A DNA stretch of 47,903 nucleotides. Origin: CAYMDP01 sp964389375 (GTDB lineage Bacteria > Bdellovibrionota > Bdellovibrionia > Bdellovibrionales > UBA1609). The DNA lies in the NCBI GenBank assembly GCA_964389375.1, contig CAYMDP010000020.1, forward strand, positions 1-47,903, written 5' to 3'. Shown one piece after another: positions 1 to 7,867 of the stretch. The notes beneath the pieces were generated by a model. That model ran no database searches, had not been told where the DNA came from, and worked only from the letters and a program-made list of their open reading frames with translations. The number at the start of each line of letters is the position of its first letter. The stretch's first letter is position 1. Position numbers and translations under genes: made by a program.

Positions 1-1
1 A

Positions 2-280
2 AACTTAAAAATTCGGCCTGGAAGCCGCTTAAACCCCATGGGGTTTTTTGAGTTCTATGTAGACGTCGATTCCGAACAAACCGCCGTTGAGATGAGCACC
101 CGCCATAGCGATTTTCACGATCGTATTCAGCGGGTCGTCGAGACTTTCACCTACCCAGAACTAGAATCTGAGACGGGCAAGCTACGAATGAAGCTTGCCA
201 TTCAGAAAGAACTCAATGCGGCTCTCACTCAGGGCTGGGTGAATGAAGTTTTTATTAAAACGATTTTACTAAAGCCTTAG
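2..280 (+). CDS. FliL-family protein, C-terminal part (5' end outside window)
   Basis: The frame is open from the first bases of the window, so the start lies upstream and only about 92 codons are visible. The visible part has the pattern of the FliL C-terminal domain: a hydrophobic strand, a stretch on cyclic contacts with HDRIQRVVETFTYPEL, then KLRMKLAIQKELNAAL and a closing strand VFIKTILL. FliL proteins are inner-membrane proteins with a periplasmic domain that surrounds or stabilises the flagellar stator. The family call comes from the conserved spacing of these blocks; paralogues that are not flagellar exist, so the exact role is uncertain. Its stop overlaps by four bases the stop of the opposing activator gene. 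Confidence 0.7.
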   Translation, partial: NLKIRPGSRLNPMGFFEFYVDVDSEQTAVEMSTRHSDFHDRIQRVVETFTYPELESETGKLRMKLAIQKELNAALTQGWVNEVFIKTILLKP

Positions 281-1539
281 CGAAAGAGATTCACGTCAAT
301 TCCATAATTTCGGATTCGATCATTTAAAGTGCTTCTAGGCATGCCCAGATCATTTGCCGTCAGTTTTTGGTTTCCGCGGTTTGCCTGAAGGCGTTGTTCG
401 ATCAGGCGTCGTTCAAGTTCCTTCATCACGGGTCCTGTACTATTTATGGCATAGGATGCCACGGGCGCCACATCGAGAAGCTCGGTCAGCATATCTTCTT
501 CGATTTGCACTTCAGGAAAATGAGTTTTACAGCGAGCCACAAAGTTCTTAAGCTCCCTGATGTTTCCAGGCCAGCTATGCTCTTTAAGTTTGTTAATACA
601 TCCAAGAGAAAATCGAACGCGATAGAGTTTGGCAAAGTAGTAAAGCAATCTGTCGAAGTCCTCCATTCGTTCTTTGAGGCCAGGCGAGTGAATGCGTGCA
701 ACATTCAGTCTAAAATACAGGTCCGCACGAAATTGCCCATCTGCAACTTTTTGTCGAAGATCATGATGAGTTGCCGCGATAATGCGAACATCTGTTTGTT
801 TGGTAAAGTCCGATCCGACGGGACGGATTTCTTGGTTCTCTAAAGTCCGAAGAAGTTTAGGCTGAAGGTTTGGCGGAAGATCTCCGATTTCATCTAAGAA
901 TAAACTTCCAGAACGTGCCGCCTCAAAGGCTCCTTTGCGGTTTTCGGTGGCTCCGGTGAAGCTGCCTTTGGTGTGGCCAAAAAGTTCACTTTCAATCAGG
1001 CTTTCGCTGAAGGCGCTGCAATTGACGGTAACAAAAGGACCCTGAGCTCTGGAAGAGAGTTCGTGAATACGCCTAGCGATGAGCTCTTTCCCCGAACCAG
1101 AGGGGCCAAGGATTAAAACCGAGAACTCGCTTTGTGCAATGTTGGGAAGGGCTAAGAGTTGTTTGTTCCAGTTTGTATTTTTGCTATCGGATTCAAAATT
1201 TGAGGCTTTGCCAAGTTCGGAGAGGCAAAACTGAAAGGTGCTGTGACCGATGCGAATGCGGTCCCCATCTTTAAGCAGAGCTTCTTGAATGCGACTGCCA
1301 TTTAAAAAAGTTCCGTTGCGGCTGCGTAGGTCTTTTAGCCAAAATGAATTTTCCTTGAGTTCAATCCGGGCATGGCGAGCAGAAACAAAGTCGTCGCAGA
1401 TTTGAATGGGGTTTTCTGAGGCCCTGCCGAGATTCATAAATTCGCTCAAAACAAAGGCTTGTGAGGCCTCGGCATCTAGGGGTTTTAGTTCGGCTTTTGG
1501 GGGGAGTTTAGATTGTTTTTGTGGCAGATTCTTTGTCAC
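277..1539 (-). CDS. FHA-domain sigma-54-dependent transcriptional activator (AAA+, Fis-type HTH)
   Basis: This 420-residue protein is a bacterial enhancer-binding protein. Residues about 25-108 form an FHA domain, with LGR (37-39), the SARH core (53-56), RNG (74-76) and LNGSRI (79-84), so it should be switched by binding a phosphothreonine partner rather than by a two-component receiver. Residues about 125-350 are the AAA+ domain: Walker A GPSGSGKE (145-152), the sigma-54 contact loop GSFTGA (192-197), Walker B SLFLDEIG (212-219) and the arginine-finger region RADLYFRLN. The C-terminus holds a Fis-type helix-turn-helix. The target genes are not visible. rpoN, the sigma factor it would work with, lies 19 kb away in this window. 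A Ser/Thr kinase is the expected upstream partner but none is encoded here. Confidence 0.93.
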   Translation of the reverse strand: MTKNLPQKQSKLPPKAELKPLDAEASQAFVLSEFMNLGRASENPIQICDDFVSARHARIELKENSFWLKDLRSRNGTFLNGSRIQEALLKDGDRIRIGHSTFQFCLSELGKASNFESDSKNTNWNKQLLALPNIAQSEFSVLILGPSGSGKELIARRIHELSSRAQGPFVTVNCSAFSESLIESELFGHTKGSFTGATENRKGAFEAARSGSLFLDEIGDLPPNLQPKLLRTLENQEIRPVGSDFTKQTDVRIIAATHHDLRQKVADGQFRADLYFRLNVARIHSPGLKERMEDFDRLLYYFAKLYRVRFSLGCINKLKEHSWPGNIRELKNFVARCKTHFPEVQIEEDMLTELLDVAPVASYAINSTGPVMKELERRLIEQRLQANRGNQKLTANDLGMPRSTLNDRIRNYGIDVNLFR

Positions 1540-1698
1540 TTAGGCGTTCCTCTGAGAAAAGTTAGTTCATTTGCTGCTGCATATTTCAATGCTTAGGCCA
1601 GGCCCAGATCCAAAGAATCCCTAAATGAGGGCTCGAAATCTGGTTTTTGAGTCCAAAAGTATGGAATCCGTCTTAATTAATTGTGCTCTGCTCAGTTG

Positions 1699-1725
1699 TT
1701 GACACGAGGCGCTAGTCCCCATAGT
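1699..1725 (+). promoter_or_regulatory. candidate sigma-70 promoter of the engB-kdsB-pyrG-kdsD operon
   Basis: TTGACA at 1699-1704 is a perfect -35 element, followed after 15 bases by CATAGT (1720-1725), a weak -10. An offset choice, TAGTTT at 1722-1727 with 17-base spacing, is also weak. Either -10 would place the transcript start within a few bases of the GTG start codon at 1736. Confidence 0.35.
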
Positions 1726-1735
1726 TTGAGAATCC

Positions 1736-2383
1736 GTGAAGTCAAAAACACGGCCCTCTCGACAAGGACCACCCTCAATTAAAGTAAAGAGCATTCCGAA
1801 GCGAGTCCTTCGGTTTTTAACTAGCGCAGCCGACGTGTCTCAGGCGCCTAAAGATGAAGTCGTAGAAATTGCGATTATGGGACGATCCAATGCGGGTAAG
1901 TCCTCATTTATCAATGCGCTTTCCAGCCAAAAAATTGCAAAAGTCAGTCAGAGCCCTGGAAAAACCAGACTGCTGAATTTCTTTTCGGTGGGTGATGTCT
2001 ACCGTCTTGTGGATATGCCGGGTTATGGTTATGCCTCGCGCGGACGGGATGAAATCGCGTCTTGGAAGGCGATGATTGAAGCCTATCTCAGTGTTCGTGA
2101 AAATTTGCGAGGCTTGATCTTGATTATGGATATTCGCAGGGACTGGCAAGAAGAAGAAGAGCAGCTTCGGACATTTGCAATTACCGCGGATCTTCCCTTG
2201 ATGATTGTTTTAAATAAAGCCGACAAAGTGAATAAGAGAGAGTCGGATAAAAAAATGGATCAGATCTTAAAATGCGCTCCCGGCTGCGTTGTATTTGTCA
2301 CTTCTGCAGAAAAAAAGATTGGAGTGAAGGCCGCCGAAGACTACGCCTATTCGGAATGGGTCAAGGAGAGCTCGGCTCCATGA
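1736..2383 (+). CDS. engB: EngB/YsxC/YihA ribosome-biogenesis GTPase
   Basis: EngB GTPases act in late assembly of the large ribosomal subunit. The 215-residue protein has the full set of G motifs: G1 GRSNAGKS (49-56), G2 PGKT (74-77), G3 DMPGYGYA (93-100), G4 NKAD (160-163) and a G5 TSA near residue 190. Length and order match the family, with an extra basic N-terminal tail of about 20 residues. The start is GTG, without a good Shine-Dalgarno sequence; it fits a short or absent leader behind the promoter candidate at 1699. The stop overlaps the next start as ATGA, so the following membrane-protein gene is probably translationally coupled. Confidence 0.95.
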   Translation: MKSKTRPSRQGPPSIKVKSIPKRVLRFLTSAADVSQAPKDEVVEIAIMGRSNAGKSSFINALSSQKIAKVSQSPGKTRLLNFFSVGDVYRLVDMPGYGYASRGRDEIASWKAMIEAYLSVRENLRGLILIMDIRRDWQEEEEQLRTFAITADLPLMIVLNKADKVNKRESDKKMDQILKCAPGCVVFVTSAEKKIGVKAAEDYAYSEWVKESSAP

Positions 2384-2583
2384 ATGCTTGGGTTTTAGTC
2401 GGATTCGGTTTTTGGACCATGATCGTAACAGTTTTAAGTTTTTCGGCTTGGCTTTCTATGAGTTTTAGTTCTCCTGTCGGGGCTCGTCTGTCCACACTGG
2501 CGGCCTTGACAATTTTAATGTTTGTGACTTTTTTCGCATGGGGCTGTTGGATTTCGATTTTAGAGATGAGAGGCGAAATATGA
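2380..2583 (+). CDS. small two-helix membrane protein of unknown function
   Basis: The ATG at 2380 overlaps the engB stop (ATGA), and the stop overlaps the kdsB start in the same way, so this is almost certainly a real gene even though only 67 codons long. The product is strongly hydrophobic with two predicted transmembrane helices, roughly residues 3-26 and 36-60, separated by a short serine-rich and arginine-containing turn, and it ends in a charged EMRGEI tail. I do not recognise a family. Its position between engB and kdsB suggests an inner-membrane protein made together with the Kdo enzymes, but a function cannot be inferred from this. Confidence 0.75.
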   Translation: MNAWVLVGFGFWTMIVTVLSFSAWLSMSFSSPVGARLSTLAALTILMFVTFFAWGCWISILEMRGEI

Positions 2584-3317
2584 AAGTGGCCGGAGTGATT
2601 CCAGCGCGCTATGGCTCGACACGGTTTCCAGGTAAACCCCTGGCACTGATTCTTGGAAAGCCGCTTCTTCAGTGGGTGATCGAAGGGGCCCTAAAAAGTA
2701 AAAAATTAAAAACTGTTTTAGTTGCAACGGATGATCACAGGATTGCAGAGCTTGCGAAGTCTTTAAAAGTCGAAGTTGTGATGACGGACTCAAATCTTGC
2801 GACCGGAAGTGATCGTGTGTGGGCTGCAATTCAGGATCGGGACTTCGATGCGGTGATTAATGTTCAAGGGGACGAGCCTTTGATTGAGGGGCAGCTTTTG
2901 GACCGAATGGTTCAGGCTTTGGAAGAATCCCCAAGCACAGATATGCTGACCTTAGGTCGCACAATTTCTGGTGAGGAGCTGTTAAACCCCCAGATCGTTA
3001 AAATCGTTTTAAACCAAAATCAAGAAGCACTTTATTTTAGTCGTTTTCCAATTCCTTATAGTCGACTAAAGTTTGCAGAAGAGGCCGGCGGCTGTCTGAA
3101 GCATATCGGGATGTATGCATATAAGAAGGACTTCTTAAGACGTTTTTGCGAGCAGGGTCCGGTTTTGATTGAGCAAGCGGAATCACTAGAGCAGTTGAGA
3201 GCCCTTTATTTGGGCGCAAAAATTAAAGTTCTTGAAGTCTTAGATGATTCCTGGGGCGTTGATCTTGTGGAAGACATCAAAAAAATTGAATTGAAGATGA
3301 AGGAAAAGCAAAAATGA
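2580..3317 (+). CDS. kdsB: CMP-Kdo synthetase (3-deoxy-manno-octulosonate cytidylyltransferase)
   Basis: KdsB joins Kdo to CMP, using CTP, and so activates Kdo for the LPS inner core in the cytoplasm. The 245-residue protein opens with VIPARYGSTRFPGKPL (residues 6-21), the nucleotide-binding signature of the family, followed by VATDD, the TGSDRVW block, VINVQGDEPLI and the FSRFPIPY stretch. Length is normal for KdsB. The ATG at 2580 overlaps the upstream stop (ATGA), and the kdsB stop overlaps the pyrG start (ATGA). Its neighbours supply its substrates: pyrG makes CTP and kdsD makes the arabinose-5-phosphate from which Kdo is built. Confidence 0.97.
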   Translation: MKVAGVIPARYGSTRFPGKPLALILGKPLLQWVIEGALKSKKLKTVLVATDDHRIAELAKSLKVEVVMTDSNLATGSDRVWAAIQDRDFDAVINVQGDEPLIEGQLLDRMVQALEESPSTDMLTLGRTISGEELLNPQIVKIVLNQNQEALYFSRFPIPYSRLKFAEEAGGCLKHIGMYAYKKDFLRRFCEQGPVLIEQAESLEQLRALYLGAKIKVLEVLDDSWGVDLVEDIKKIELKMKEKQK

Positions 3318-5050
3318 AAAAGCCGAAAAAGAAGAGAAAAAAAAGCAGTGATCAAAAAATATTTCGCTCTAATCCTTCTCGCTTAGTGCAGAAATATATT
3401 TTTGTAACCGGTGGTGTTGTCTCTTCAATTGGAAAAGGGCTAACTGCGGCAAGTCTAGGGACTCTTCTTGAGGCTCGAGGTCTTAAAGTGAGCTTAATGA
3501 AGTGTGACCCTTACATCAATGTGGATCCAGGGACCATGTCTCCGCTTCAGCACGGTGAGGTCTATGTGACTGAAGACGGCGCAGAAACAGATTTAGATTT
3601 GGGCCATTACGAACGCTTTACGGATGTTTCGGTCACTCGGTCCAACAGTGTGACCGCAGGTCAAGTTTATGAAAGTGTGATTAGTAAAGAAAGACGAGGC
3701 GATTACCTTGGCGGTACCGTACAAGTGATTCCCCATATAACGAACGAGATTAAATCTCGAATTCATGAGGCCGCTCAGGGCTCGGAAGTGATCATTGTCG
3801 AAATCGGTGGAACTGTCGGAGACATTGAAGGGCTTCCCTTTATTGAGGCTATCCGGCAGATGAGAGTTGATGTGGGAATCGAAAACTCGGTTTTTGTTCA
3901 CGTAACCTATGTGCCCTATATTGCTGCTGCAGGAGAACTGAAAAGTAAACCCACTCAGCACTCGGTGAAAGAGCTTCGTGAAGTGGGAATTCAGCCCGAT
4001 TTTCTGATTTGCNNNNNNNNNNGATTGTTTTGTAGCGTTCGACCAGAAAACGTCATTGCGGCCATGGACTCAAAGACGATTTACGAGGTTCCTCTGGTCT
4101 TACATAGAGAGGGCTTTGACGAAAAAATTGTTCGGCGTTTGGGCCTAAGTACGAAAGCTCCTCAGGTGCAAGGCTGGGAAAAAGTCGTCTCGAGAGTGCG
4201 ATCTCCTGCCACCGAAATTTGCATTGGAATCGTCGGAAAATACGTGGATCTTAAAGAAAGCTATAAGTCCCTTCACGAAGCTATTGTTCATGGTGGGATT
4301 GCCAACAACTGCAGAGTTCAGGTGATCTATTTGGACTCTGAGAGTATTCGTTCTGCAAATGCGGCAAAAGTTTTGGCCGAAGTCGATGGAATTTTAGTTC
4401 CAGGGGGCTTTGGAGAAAGGGGCGCTGAAGGGAAGATTGAAGCCATTCGTTTTGCCCGTGAAAATCAGATTCCATTTTTTGGTATCTGTTTTGGAATGCA
4501 GATGGCGGCGATTGAGTTTGCCCGCAATGTTTGTGGAATTAAAGATGCAACCTCCAGAGAATTTGTGGATCCAAAAAAGGATCGAAAAAACCTAGTCATT
4601 GATTTTATGGAAGAGCAAAAATCAATGAAGGATATGGGCGGCACAATGAGGCTCGGGGCTTACCCTTGCACGCTCGTTAAGGGAAGTCGCGCAGAGAAGA
4701 TTTATGGAGAAACTCATATTTCTGAACGCCATCGTCACCGTTATGAATTTAACAATAAATTTCGACCCATTTTTGAAAAAATGGGTATGAACTTGTCTGG
4801 AGTTTGTCGCGAGCGAGATCTTGTCGAAATTATAGAAATTGCTAAACACCCTTGGTTTGTGGGCGTTCAGTTTCATCCCGAGTTTAAATCGAAACCGCTT
4901 TCGCCCCATCCCCTATTCACTAGTTTTGTGAAGGCCAGCCTACGCCAAAAAGGGATTCACGATCAAACCGGCGAAAAGCAGCCCCGCATCTCGAGAAAAG
5001 GTAAAGTTAAATCAGGAAAAACAAATCGGAGTGCGAATGTCCATCCTTGA
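3314..5050 (+). CDS. pyrG: CTP synthase (contains an assembly gap)
   Basis: PyrG aminates UTP to CTP with ammonia from glutamine. The N-terminal synthetase domain starts with KYIFVTGGVVSSIGKG (27-42). The C-terminal class I glutaminase has GGFGERG, the nucleophile loop GICFGMQ (Cys392 as numbered here) and VQFHPEF. Compared with usual PyrG there is a basic N-terminal extension of about 25 residues and a basic C-terminal tail of about 35. A GTG at 3386 would give the standard N-terminus, but it lacks a Shine-Dalgarno site, while ATG 3314 overlaps the kdsB stop and follows AAGGA, so 3314 is preferred. Ten N bases at 4013-4022 replace a conserved block; see the gap entry. Confidence 0.96.
   Translation: MKKPKKKRKKSSDQKIFRSNPSRLVQKYIFVTGGVVSSIGKGLTAASLGTLLEARGLKVSLMKCDPYINVDPGTMSPLQHGEVYVTEDGAETDLDLGHYERFTDVSVTRSNSVTAGQVYESVISKERRGDYLGGTVQVIPHITNEIKSRIHEAAQGSEVIIVEIGGTVGDIEGLPFIEAIRQMRVDVGIENSVFVHVTYVPYIAAAGELKSKPTQHSVKELREVGIQPDFLICXXXXLFCSVRPENVIAAMDSKTIYEVPLVLHREGFDEKIVRRLGLSTKAPQVQGWEKVVSRVRSPATEICIGIVGKYVDLKESYKSLHEAIVHGGIANNCRVQVIYLDSESIRSANAAKVLAEVDGILVPGGFGERGAEGKIEAIRFARENQIPFFGICFGMQMAAIEFARNVCGIKDATSREFVDPKKDRKNLVIDFMEEQKSMKDMGGTMRLGAYPCTLVKGSRAEKIYGETHISERHRHRYEFNNKFRPIFEKMGMNLSGVCRERDLVEIIEIAKHPWFVGVQFHPEFKSKPLSPHPLFTSFVKASLRQKGIHDQTGEKQPRISRKGKVKSGKTNRSANVHP
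4013..4022. other. run of 10 N (assembly gap) inside pyrG
   Basis: The reading frame continues on both sides (LIC before, LFC after), but CTP synthases normally carry about 15 residues between these, including an RSDR-type motif. Only four codon positions are present here. The N run therefore most likely stands for about 43 missing bases and is a placeholder, not a measured length. Confidence 0.9.
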
Positions 5051-6014
5051 AGAAGGTCGAAGAGTTCTTAAAATCGAAGCCAAAGCGGTTGCAGATCTGA
5101 TCGAGTCTTTGGACGAGAATTTTGTCAAAGCTGTTGAATTGATTCTTTCTTGCACGGGAAAGTTGATTGTTACAGGGATTGGTAAATCCGGGCAAATCGG
5201 ACAAAAGATCTCGAGCACCTTTAGTTCGACGGGGACTCCCTCTGTATTTTTGCATCCGGCAGAAAGCGCCCATGGAGACCTTGGCGTGATCGCCAAAGGG
5301 GATTTGGTTCTTGCGGTTAGTTTTGGTGGCGAAGCACCAGAACTTTCGCCTCTTTTGTCTTTTGTTTCTCGTCGCGGAATTCCATTGATCGCGATGACTG
5401 GACAAATTCAAAGTAGTTTAGCGAAAGCCAGTCAGGCCGTGATTCACGTGCAGATCCATGAAGAGGCGTGTCCATTGGGGTTAGCGCCCACGACGAGTTC
5501 CACCGCGACATTGGCTCTTGGGGACGCCTTGGCCATGGCCGTTCTTAAAGAGCGTGGTTTTCAAAAAGAAGACTTTGCAGAGTTTCATCCTGGTGGAAGT
5601 CTTGGCAGACGCCTTCTCACTCGAGTCAAAGATATTATGCACTCAGGTGAGTCCGTTCCCCTTGTTGGCCCCAAGCAAGATATCGCGAGTTTGGTTGGAA
5701 TCATGACTTCAAAAGATGTTCGTGGGGTCGCCGGTGTTGTGGACGATAAAGGACTGCTTATTGGGATTGTGACAGATGGAGCGATTCGAAGACGGCTCGA
5801 AAAAAGTAATAAGGCCTTTACCGAAACGGCTGAGGACCTGATGACTCCGCATCCGAAGACAATAGATTGTAATGAATTGGCCCAAAAAGCTTTGTTCGTG
5901 ATGGAGCAGTTTAAGATCAATGTGCTTTTTGCAGTCGATAAAAACTCAAAGGATCCCAATCGTCCAGTTGGAGTCTTGCACGTTCAGGACCTTTTGACGG
6001 CGAATCTCAAGTAA
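5037..6014 (+). CDS. kdsD: D-arabinose-5-phosphate isomerase (KdsD/KpsF type)
   Basis: KdsD converts ribulose-5-phosphate to arabinose-5-phosphate, the first step of Kdo synthesis. The protein has an N-terminal SIS domain (about 30-180) with GIGKSGQIGQKI and the HPAESAHGDLG block, then two CBS domains (about 200-320) beginning VKDIMHSGE and AEDLMTPHP. The start is placed at ATG 5037, five bases after GGAG. A GTG two codons upstream (5031) is less well placed. The gene overlaps the end of pyrG by 14 bases. The substrate loop reads SFGGEAPEL, whereas the family usually has a second serine (SxSGET-EL), so one phosphate-contact serine appears replaced by glycine. Confidence 0.94.
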   Translation: MSILEEGRRVLKIEAKAVADLIESLDENFVKAVELILSCTGKLIVTGIGKSGQIGQKISSTFSSTGTPSVFLHPAESAHGDLGVIAKGDLVLAVSFGGEAPELSPLLSFVSRRGIPLIAMTGQIQSSLAKASQAVIHVQIHEEACPLGLAPTTSSTATLALGDALAMAVLKERGFQKEDFAEFHPGGSLGRRLLTRVKDIMHSGESVPLVGPKQDIASLVGIMTSKDVRGVAGVVDDKGLLIGIVTDGAIRRRLEKSNKAFTETAEDLMTPHPKTIDCNELAQKALFVMEQFKINVLFAVDKNSKDPNRPVGVLHVQDLLTANLK

Positions 6015-6047
6015 GGACTTGCTCCTTCATATCTGGACCTTATCTCT

Positions 6048-6063
6048 CCAGCCTAAGGGCTGG
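6048..6063 (+). terminator. weak hairpin after kdsD
   Basis: CCAGCC and GGCTGG pair perfectly around a TAAG tetraloop, 33 bases after the kdsD stop. No T tract follows, so it is only a possible terminator or 3' end stabiliser. Confidence 0.3.
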
Positions 6064-6132
6064 GTTGCCTGAAATTGCATAGCCAAGAGTTGGGTGAGAT
6101 CCTATGATGGGGTCTAGCCTTGAGGGAGACTC

Positions 6133-6852
6133 ATGACTCGACATATTTTAGCGCTATCAGTCCTTCTTTCTATCTGTTCGTCTGCCGTTCAGGCTCAGGT
6201 GATTGAGTTTCCTGAGGAAGAGTTAAGCTCAGAAACCGTGCTCCCGGTGTTTGATCAAAGACGTATTGTATTAAGCCGAAACGTGCAGAAGACAGAAAGC
6301 TTCGAGATCGGTGGCGGCTTCGGAATGTCTATGAACGAACCTTTTTATAACCCATTGAACTTTCATTTTCTTGGAACATACCACTTCAACGAACTTCATG
6401 GAGTGGGTGTTCAGTTCAATTCTTTCTTAAGCGGCATTTCGTCATATGGAAAGCAACTTCAGGCCGGGGAGGCCGGTGGAGTTGTATTTGATCCGTCCAA
6501 GGCTCCGGCACTTAAGTACATGATTATGGGAAACTACCAGTTTGATGCCTACTACGGAAAAATAAGTCTTACCAAAAGTGCCGTGATGAACTTGTCTTTG
6601 TTTGCAACATTAGGTGCAGGGATGTTGAATTTTGGCGAGCTGACCAAGCCTGGCCTTAATGTTGGGATGGGTCAGAACTTTTATTTTACGAATCGCTTTG
6701 CTCTTCGCTACGACCTAAGATTGTTGATTTACCGCGGACCGGACGCGACGTCTCAAAGTTTAGGAGCCTCGGACAATCCAACTGCTGGATCTTTTGAGGA
6801 TCAGCTTTTCATTAATACTCTACTTTCGGCGAGCGCAGTTTTTCTTTTGTAG
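6133..6852 (+). CDS. outer-membrane beta-barrel protein of the gliding cluster (GltA/GltB type)
   Basis: The product begins with a clear signal peptide (MTRHILALSVLLSICSSAVQAQ, cleavage after AQA). The mature part, about 215 residues, alternates short amphipathic strands and ends in a strand closing with FLL, as expected of a small outer-membrane barrel. The pattern GGFGMSMNEPFYNPLNFHF plus a YHFNELHGVGVQF strand is also found in the next gene (MLGLNNPFFNN, YYLTEKHGLELQY), so the two are diverged paralogues. Myxobacterial gliding clusters carry two such barrels, GltA and GltB, next to a TPR protein, the same order as here. Which of the two this is cannot be settled by eye. ATG 6133 follows GAGGGAG at a good distance. 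Confidence 0.75.
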   Translation: MTRHILALSVLLSICSSAVQAQVIEFPEEELSSETVLPVFDQRRIVLSRNVQKTESFEIGGGFGMSMNEPFYNPLNFHFLGTYHFNELHGVGVQFNSFLSGISSYGKQLQAGEAGGVVFDPSKAPALKYMIMGNYQFDAYYGKISLTKSAVMNLSLFATLGAGMLNFGELTKPGLNVGMGQNFYFTNRFALRYDLRLLIYRGPDATSQSLGASDNPTAGSFEDQLFINTLLSASAVFLL

Positions 6853-7042
6853 GATCTTCCGTCATTTCAATTCAGGACTTCTTCGTCTGCAATATGTCCC
6901 TCAAACCAGTTTTGAGCTAGACCTTGGTAAAGTATTTCTGCTTTGCTTCGCTAAGGTCGGGGTCTAGATCCTTGAATACTTGTTCAGTTTCTTTAGCATT
7001 TTCTATATCTTAGATAGGGAACAGGCAACCAGGGATGGGGAT

Positions 7043-7867
7043 GTGACGTTGTTGTTTAAATATAAATGGGCCTTTTTAGGTCTCGTGATTTTTGTCGGAA
7101 GTGCGAATGCCCAGTTTGATGACTCATCTTCTGCCGCAGCTCGTACGGATTCAGAGGGTGAAGTTGAAGCCCTTTACGATCAGCTCGATGCGAATGAAAC
7201 CAATCGCAGAACTCGAAGTCAAAACGAGCGTGCGCAAAAACCTAGAAAAGATCCTACAAACCTATCTGAACTTTCGACACTTTCGCCCTTTAGCGATATC
7301 GCAGTTATTCAAAGGCGCTTTCTACCCCGTACCGGTCGCTTTGATATATCTGCTAACGGAATGCTGGGTCTAAATAATCCCTTTTTCAACAATATGGGAG
7401 TTGGCTTTCGTGGAGCCTACTATTTGACCGAAAAGCACGGCCTTGAGTTGCAGTACTTCTGGCTTTCAAGCTCTGAGAGAGACGTGACCAACGGACTGAA
7501 GGACAGAAATATCAGTACAAGAAGTTTGGTGACGGCAAAGAATTATATGGGTGCTGCTTATAAGTGGACGCCAGTTTACGGAAAGATCACTTTCATGAAT
7601 CAAAAGATCGTACCCTTTGACCTTCACTTTCAGGCCGGAATGGGTCTGACCGAAACCGTGCAACGGGCGGGGGAAACCACTCTTCAAATTGGAACGGGAC
7701 AGATTTTTGCCATCAATAAGGGTATGGCATTTCGCTGGGACTTTTTGTGGCATTTCTATCAAGCCCAAGCCACTGAAGAAAATGGAACTATTAAGACGAC
7801 CACTCAAGATGATCTATTTATCTCGTTTGGTCTAAGCTTCTTCTTTCCGGAGGCGACTTACCGATGA
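7043..7867 (+). CDS. second outer-membrane beta-barrel protein of the gliding cluster (GltA/GltB type)
   Basis: An upstream ATG at 6980 is in frame, but the signal peptide only makes sense from GTG 7043 (MTLLFKYKWAFLGLVIFVGS, cleavage near NAQ), which follows AGGGATGGGG. The mature protein starts with an acidic, low-complexity stretch of about 60 residues and then a barrel of roughly 190 residues with strands paralogous to those of the preceding gene, ending in SFGLSFFFPEATYR. The GltA-GltB pair with a following TPR protein is characteristic of the Glt envelope complex of Myxococcus. The stop overlaps the next start as ATGA, so the genes are coupled. Confidence 0.73.
   Translation: MTLLFKYKWAFLGLVIFVGSANAQFDDSSSAAARTDSEGEVEALYDQLDANETNRRTRSQNERAQKPRKDPTNLSELSTLSPFSDIAVIQRRFLPRTGRFDISANGMLGLNNPFFNNMGVGFRGAYYLTEKHGLELQYFWLSSSERDVTNGLKDRNISTRSLVTAKNYMGAAYKWTPVYGKITFMNQKIVPFDLHFQAGMGLTETVQRAGETTLQIGTGQIFAINKGMAFRWDFLWHFYQAQATEENGTIKTTTQDDLFISFGLSFFFPEATYR

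Noticed and set aside
2272..2379. Longer N-terminus for the small membrane protein
   Set aside because: The extra part is a shadow of engB; the ATG at 2380 makes the ATGA overlap and begins the first membrane helix.
6980..7042. Upstream start for the second barrel protein
   Set aside because: The added residues would sit before a well-formed signal peptide that begins at GTG 7043 with a good Shine-Dalgarno sequence.
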